DNA from: Rhabdophis nuchalis
Lineage: Eukaryota; Chordata; Lepidosauria; Squamata; Natricidae
Reading direction: 5' to 3'
Assembly: GCA_039707465.1 (NCBI GenBank)
Contig: CM077645.1
Coordinates: forward strand, 66,785,850-66,849,849
Length of the DNA: 64,000 bases
Shown here: piece by piece, positions 1 to 64,000 of the stretch
How positions within the stretch are numbered: the stretch's first letter is position 1
Layout of the letters: every line of letters starts with the position of its first letter
Made by a program: the position numbers and the translations under genes
Notes under the pieces: generated by a model
Seen by the model: the letters and a program-made list of their open reading frames with translations, nothing else
Told to the model about the DNA's origin: nothing
Database searches by the model: none

Positions 1-2010
1 TGGTCAAACACTTTATGACATTTCAGTTATGGCACTTTCAAGTGCCAGGAAAAGTTGCTAGTCACCATTAGAACATTTTACTCAAAATAGCATAGTTTCC
101 TATCCAATGGATTTTCTTAAGTATCCTTTTTTGGGATATTTGTCATGATTTAGCATATTACAATTCTCTATAGATATACATAATGATAGTAGACACATCA
201 ATCCATTTAGGAGTGTTTTCAAATTGACGGCTTTTTAATATTTGGAATTCACTAAAATACTGAGTATACTTGATAGTTTTCTGTTTAAGAGCAAGAGTGG
301 ACAAAGGTTATATTGCAACTTGAGCAACAGGTTTGATTAATGGGTAATGTGTAACCCACCTTGTTTGAAAAACGTTAATGGAAATTATGAAACACAAATG
401 ATATCTCCAATTCTACACCTTCAAAATTCTTTTTGGAAAATAATATTTATTGGAGATCTCACATATTAAATTACTACTTAGCTGGAAGTTCTCATCTTTC
501 CATTCAAGTGAAGTAAAAATAAATAATAGCTTTTATTTAAATGTCTTGACAGGTTTTGTATCTTTTGTTAACGTTTGATAAAAATAGATTTTCTGTTTAA
601 GCTGGCCCTCAACCACACAATATCTTTTCACTAAACACACATCTCTCACACACTTTTAAGTATAAGTCTATAATAGATTTAAAGTAGAATAAAATTTTAA
701 TTAAAACATGGAACAGTAATAATTAAAGTACTTCACTGAGTAATAAAATTTGATTTTGGGAAGGGAGTAAAGCTACATGTCTACTGATAGACTTCCAAAA
801 AGGAGGTGACTTTTTTGTTGGGAGTTTCATAGTAGCAGAATCATAATCCATAATACTTTACAAGCAGGCTTGTACAAGAATTAGCAGTCTTTCAGATATT
901 CTGGCCCCAATCCAACATACTCCTGTTTATTAAGCAGTTGTTTCATTTTAGTTTTCAAATAGTACAAGATGTTAACGTGTGTGTTGTCAGCAGTTTAGTG
1001 ATGGAAATAATCCCTCAGGCCTATTTATTGGAACAGAACAATTTTGTTCTATATTATGGCTTTACAACTAGCCTTTATCACCCCAAGCCAGCATGAATCC
1101 CTCATATAGGTAAGGAGCAGTTTTTGAAATCATCACTCCATGTTCACAGAAGCAATTCCAGTTTGCCAACAATGACCCAAACCACCACATTAATGTATAA
1201 TCTCTGTTTATAAAGATACTACCAAGAATACCCTTTTTCAGTTTCAGTGTTACTCCTCTAATAGCAGAACAGAGATGTCACAAAAAAAAATCCCCCCAAA
1301 CCCAGCTTTCCTTTTTATCAATGGGAACTAATTGAATGAACAAGCATAGAGAATGGAAGTACTATATTCATTGAATCCTGGATACATTGACATGCTTTAT
1401 TCAGTGTTCTTTTGGTGGCTCAAATGCTTTTGTTGTTTTGTTCAAATAAAATAATATTTAGCTTTTATATCAATTACAATATTTTTATTCTACTGACTCT
1501 CCACTATTTTATGACTGTACATGTTGACTCCAATAATGGTTTCTTTATCAAGATTTCCAGGATTTATTTTTTTTTAAAATAAGTGGCGGGAAACCAGATG
1601 TAGAATAATAATGAATACTGCTGAAATGGCAAACAATATATTACTGATTTTCAAGTTGGAATGTGCCCCCTAGTGGCAATTGAAGTAGTTATTTTTATTG
1701 GATAAAAAATACACAGCCTAATTGTAATTATGTAATCGCTCCAAAGCATGGGTCCTTTGGTTGTTTGGGGATAAATAAAGATATAATCAATCTTCCAACC
1801 AGAAATTCTGAGTATGAAATCCATGCAAGATTAATCCATGCAAGGTTACATATTACCTTAATAATTCCTATACTTCCTATATACTTCCTATATTTTACAT
1901 TTAGGTATGTTATTTAAACTCTAAATGCTAGATCAAATATCACCAGGTTGTATTCTGTGATCTGTAAAATAAAACAGCATTGGGATTAATGCTGCTTTGA
2001 TTTCAGTAAA
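1..2010. other. AT-rich sequence downstream of ATE1
   Basis: There are no exons, RNA genes or recognisable transposons. It contains several minus-strand AATAAA motifs, so part of it could still be ATE1 3' UTR; otherwise it is intergenic. Otherwise I see nothing specific in this stretch. Confidence 0.4.
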
Positions 2011-4022
2011 TTTATTCTACATATGACTAAGTCTGACCCAACTTCAAAAACATATATATCTTATTTTAGCCACAGCTGAAAAATGTTCAAAATAATTACA
2101 AGAGGAAAGGAATTCATTCTGGATAAAATTTGCACGTATAAAAATAACTAGGGAAAAAGAGAAATGTTACTTCCAAATGCAAGATTAATCATATACGGCA
2201 TCCATACTTTCACAGATCACACTGCTACTGGTACTACTACTGGTACTAGATTCAGTGATCATGCCAAACCTTGTGTGGATGCAGGAATAAAATTAAGAAT
2301 TAATTAAGAAAAAGTGTGATTTTTTTCTCTTTTCAAAATAATGGCTAATAATGTCCAAACTACAACCAGATAACACATCAGCATATTTAACTAATCATGT
2401 ATGCATTTCAATGAACATACAGCATGCACTACTGTATGCTTGCAAGAATCTCTGAACGAAGGCTGATTCCGTGCATACTATTACCATGTTTTCCCGAAAA
2501 TAAGACAGGGTCTTATTTTCTTTTGACCACCGAAATAAACACTTGGCCTTATATTTGGAGAGGTCTTATTATTTTTGACGTGCAGGAGGCCCTTTAACCG
2601 CGGCTTGCGGCCTGCAGATGAGCTGATCCTGAGAGGGCTGGAAGTTCTGTCTCTGTTTCTGGCACACTCTTGCCAGCACTAGCATCAGTGGGCCTGCCGC
2701 TCTTTTTGCAGCCATCACTAAGAGAAGGGGTGCGGTAGCTAAGGTTTGCAGGAGCAGCCTGTGCTAGGCCATTCTGCATAGATGGTAGGTGCATGTGTGG
2801 CACAGGGTGCATGTTAACCCCTTTCTCCCCAGGAAATGGCAGAGACCGCCTGCGCTTGCATTTAAATATTTTAGGGGAGGGCTTATTTTGGAGGGAGAGC
2901 TTATTTTAGCACACATATTCAAAAGCCTATTGGACGTACTATCCAGGTAAGCCTTATTTTGCGTGAACAGGGTATTACATCCCAAACTACAGGCAAAATC
3001 TAGGCAAATAACTGGGTTTTTGCGTTCTGCTGTCCTGCTGTATTAGATAATGAGACAAAGATTGACCAAAGTTATGTGAAAAATATCAGCTGAGTGCAGA
3101 ATGTCATAGCATTGTATTTTACATCTTAAAATACAGCTTAAAGCATTGCTCAGTGTGAAATGAAGGATTTTTTAATGGTGTGTTGGAAACATTCTCTGAA
3201 TACTACAATCGATATAAAGAATAAGAATATAAAAATAAAAAAAAAATGGGATGTACTTCAACATAGTTTTAATCTACATTTTAAAATTAATTTCTTTGGT
3301 AATTTGATAAACATTTCAACTTCAACCTTTTCCAAAATGTCAATTACAAAAAAACAAAAAAACCCTAAATCATCAAACTTCCTAGTTATTTCAATACAAT
3401 TATATGTTATTTAAAGCAAACATCTAAAAGACTGCAGGGAATAATTTGAAAGATGCAATGCATAGATATACATTAGGTGGCTTTATATTATATGATATAA
3501 TAGCAATCCTAAGCACCAACTCTGCTAGCCGGAGGTTGGGTTTTCCCACTGAAGCATAGTGCAAAACATTTGCTTACTTACCAGTATCCGGCTAACTGAA
3601 TTCTGAAATAATACTAGAACAAAATATTTAATTATCTGATAGCAGTCAAAGAAAATATAAAATTTCTGAAATATTTATACATTTCACAACAACTTATATT
3701 TCATCACCTAGCTGATTTTAAATATATCTTTACCAAACACCTACCCCCAATGTTCCACTCAATTTTATATTCTTCTCATTCACTAATTTGAAAATGCAAG
3801 GTCTTTAAACTAATGAACTTGGTCTTTGTAATATTCTGAGAAACCCTTAATATAAAGACTCAAAATTAATTTTTTATACTAAAGTCTGTCAACATGTTCA
3901 CTCCCAGGCAGAAAAGGTACACAGTGCATATTCAATAGGCATAACAACAGAAAACAGCAGAGATATATAATCTTGCAGCAGTATGATAAAACATCATTCT
4001 GGAACATATACAGAATGAACAT
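2011..4022 (-). other. ATE1: Probable ATE1 3' UTR
   Basis: This AT-rich sequence follows the ATE1 stop codon. Reading down the minus strand, the first perfect AATAAA I find is at 2011-2016, about 2.0 kb beyond the stop. ATTAAA variants occur earlier (for example near 3170 and 3628), and further AATAAA motifs lie at 1396-1401, 1024-1029, 926-931 and 532-537, so the true end is undecided. If the UTR reaches 2011, it includes the MITE at 2484-2972. No coding exon is visible here. Confidence 0.4.
2484..2972. mobile_element. TA-flanked MITE, 'CCATGTTTTCCCGAAAATAAGAC' type (mariner-like)
   Basis: The left end reads CCATGTTTTCCCGAAAATAA. The reverse complement of the right end begins CCCTGTTCACGCAAAATAAG, so the element has imperfect terminal inverted repeats of about 23 bp. 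TA dinucleotides flank both ends (2482-2483 and 2973-2974), as expected for Tc1/mariner-type insertion. The interior is GC-richer than the surroundings and has no transposase frame, so it is non-autonomous. It may lie within the ATE1 3' UTR. Confidence 0.6.
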
Positions 4023-62019
<57,997 letters not shown>

Positions 62020-62284
62020 TCAGAAATCTAAATGTTTGAAAATAATACAGATAATATCTAAATAATTCTTCTTCATGTTTTAACCCAACATTGTGTAGAT
62101 ATTTCACAAAAAGAACATTTAGCTTTCTTTTGTTTCACCATTCAAAGCTCAAATTCCAACCACATTGCCCTTCATTTCAATATTTTCAAAAGACTATCAG
62201 CAAAATCAGTTATATGATGTTCAAAGTAAAGTAAATGTAACATAGATTCATGCATACATACATACATGCGCACACTTATATACA

Positions 62285-63016
62285 CCCTATTGGATCGGGA
62301 CGCCCTTCGCACAGTCACTCATGCGCTCGTGACATCCCGACTGGACTATTGCAACTCTCTCTACATGGGGCTTCCCTTGAGGTGCACCCGGAGACTTCAG
62401 CTAGTCCAGAATGCAGCCGCGCGAGCAATTATGGGGACCGCAAGGTCTACCCATGTAACACCGCTCTTGCGCGAGCTGCACTGGCTACCTGTCGTCTTCC
62501 GGGTGCGCTTCAAGGTGTTAATTAACATCTTTAAAGCGCTCCATGGCTCGGGACCTAGCTATCTGCGGGATCGGATCCTGCCTCATACATCCTCACGGCC
62601 GATTCGCTCCCACAGAGAGGGACTTCTCCGGGTGCCGTCCACTAGACAGTGTCAGCGGGCGACACCCAGGGGAAGGGCTCTCTCTGTGGCGGGCCCGGCC
62701 CTCTGGAACGACCTTCCCCCCGATATTAGGACGACCACGGACCTCCGCTCCTTCCGTCTTAAATTAAAAACTTACTTTTTCCGTCTGGCCGGCCTGGGAT
62801 AGTCCCCCTGTCTAGGGTTTTTACTGGGTAAATTTTAGTTTAGTTAGTTAAATGGGATTTTAGCACAGGCTGTGTTTAATTTGCTTTTAATTATTTGTAT
62901 ATTTATTGATGTTTGTATGTTTTTTACTGTTTTTATTCTACCTGTGCACCGCCCCGAGTCCCTATGGGGAGAGGGCGCGGTTTATAAGTATTAAATGATT
63001 TGATTTGATTTGATTA
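62285..63016 (+). mobile_element. L2-group LINE 3' end, 5'-truncated, young
   Basis: Begins abruptly at CCCTATTGGATCGGGACGCC and is open to a stop after KTYFFRLAGLG (to 62802), covering the last 170 or so residues of the L2 protein, with [35 protein letters not shown] and [16 protein letters not shown]. The 3' UTR ends in ACCGCCCCGAGTCCC and a TGATT pentamer repeat (62994-63016). Sequence is very close to the copies at 14285 and 33548. No target duplication was found. Confidence 0.9.
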
Positions 63017-63259
63017 GCATTAGTTTGGACTTTGGTGGTCAATTAACACTTACGTGCTATTTTGAAATAAAAGATTTTTTCAGTTTTTCTTAAATCTAAT
63101 TGTACGTTTTATTTGTGATGATTTATTTTAAGGATACCTAGTCAACTTTGAATATACTAAAATACAATATTGGTGAATTTCTTAACATGTTTAATCTGAA
63201 GCGTTACCAAGTTCAATGATAAGTAAACATAAATTTGTTTAGGTCCGAATTAGCTAATT

Positions 63260-63358
63260 CAGGAATCTCAAACTCCCGGCTGAATGCGCCATGGCTGGCC
63301 ACGCTTGGTTTAGCGAAGGGAAAAATAGTACCGATGTCACGTGAGTGTGACATTCCTC
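63260..63358. mobile_element. 99-bp internally deleted hAT-like MITE
   Basis: The left end CAGGAATCTCAAACTCCCGG and right end GAGTGTGACATTCCTC are a decayed inverted repeat of the 'CAGGGGTGTCAAACTC' family. It is flanked by exact 8-bp duplications AGCTAATT (63252-63259, 63359-63366). Only the two ends remain, with about 60 bp between them. Confidence 0.8.
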
Positions 63359-63861
63359 AGCTAATTCATGTGCTTAGGTTTGTGTTATCCTAGAACCACA
63401 AAAAAAAACCCCTCATGCTTGGAATCAGCTATTCCTAAAACATTTTTTTTATTTTTTATTTATTTAACCAATGTGCCCTTTGGATTATCTTCACTCTATC
63501 AAAGCACTATTTTGATACTGGAAAACATGGCACTGGTTATGGATGATGAAGGTTCAAAAGATCAAGCAAACATGTTGTTGCCATGTACTACATTGAACAG
63601 TGAGTCCCAATGCCATGACAGATAGAAATCAACACAGTAAGTGACACAGAGGTCATGTTAATGCTTGGCAGCAATCAAGAAGTTCAGGTTAAGCATCCTT
63701 TTGGTTCAGAGACAACATAAACAACAAGAATACGTTAAATCCAGGAAGCAGCACATGGTAATGGAATTGTGTCAGAAAATCATGTGGCAAGAAAGAAGTT
63801 CTTGGAAGGAATAGAAGACTAGAAATGGAAGAAAGGACACTCAACATGGTAAAGGTGCCAT

Positions 63862-63985
63862 GAGTTTTTAAGAATTTTATGTCAGTTTATTTTTAGTTTG
63901 GTTTTAATGTTTTTTATGCCACCCATGGTTATTGTTACAATATGGGTGGCTATATAAATCTTTTAAAAGAAAATAAAATAAGAAT
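63862..63985 (+). mobile_element. Old LINE 3' tail
   Basis: ATGCCACCCATGGTTATTGT with GGGTGGCTATATAAATC and a TTAAAAGAAAATAAAATAAG tail is a decayed stem-loop and tail of the L2 type. Confidence 0.45.
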
Positions 63986-64000
63986 TAAATTGAGACTGAA

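Overview
This window is eukaryotic. It is an AT-rich piece of a vertebrate chromosome, most likely from a squamate reptile and probably a snake. The evidence is split exons with GT-AG introns and a repeat set typical of squamates: L2/CR1-group LINEs with an 'ACCGCCC..GAGTCCC' 3' tail, CR1, R4-type LINEs, an L1 relative, tRNA-derived SINEs, hAT-like and TA-flanked MITEs, and a Helitron. There is no prokaryotic gene organisation.

The only host gene I can support is ATE1 (arginyl-tRNA--protein transferase 1), on the minus strand. The window holds its 3' half, read from high to low coordinates: exon 7A (61852-61980), exon 7B (58626-58754), a 33-nt exon 8 (52414-52446), exon 9 (42214-42395), exon 10 (36246-36345), exon 11 (16209-16329) and the last coding exon 12 (4023-4201, stop at 4023-4025). 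All junctions keep frame and have AG/GT borders. Exon numbers follow mammalian ATE1. Using one of the two exon 7 copies, the exons encode 247 residues of the C-terminal transferase domain. Exons 7A and 7B are homologous, both exactly 129 nt and phase 0, so they are the tandem, mutually exclusive pair known from mammalian ATE1. Upstream exons and the promoter lie beyond base 64000. The 3' UTR runs below 4023.

All other recognisable features are mobile DNA inside ATE1 introns or the 3' flank. From left to right these are: TA-flanked MITEs at 2484-2972 and 5548-6652 (the second with an internal satellite); an R4-type LINE (13762-16025, minus) split by an L2 LINE (14285-15613, plus) with a 5-bp target duplication; an L2 with a GC-rich 5' segment and a nested inverted L2 tail (20767-23004); a truncated L2 (25218-25671, minus); CR1 (29019-29966, minus); a long open L2 (33548-35197, plus); hAT-like MITEs with 8-bp duplications at 10114, 17215, 41350, 42689, 43055, 52945 and 63260; a Helitron (47582-48614) carrying a 58-bp tandem repeat and a TAGG satellite; a roughly 2-kb L1 relative with ORF1 but no ORF2 (48693-50680, minus) bounded by an 18-bp duplication; an R4 fragment (51195-51740); SINEs; several 'CAGGTAGTCC' MITEs; and a young L2 3' end (62285-63016).

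The most interesting points are the exon 7A/7B pair, whose 3' splice sites both abut a donor-like GTGAGG, the ORF1-only L1 element, and one complex satellite present in two unrelated transposons.
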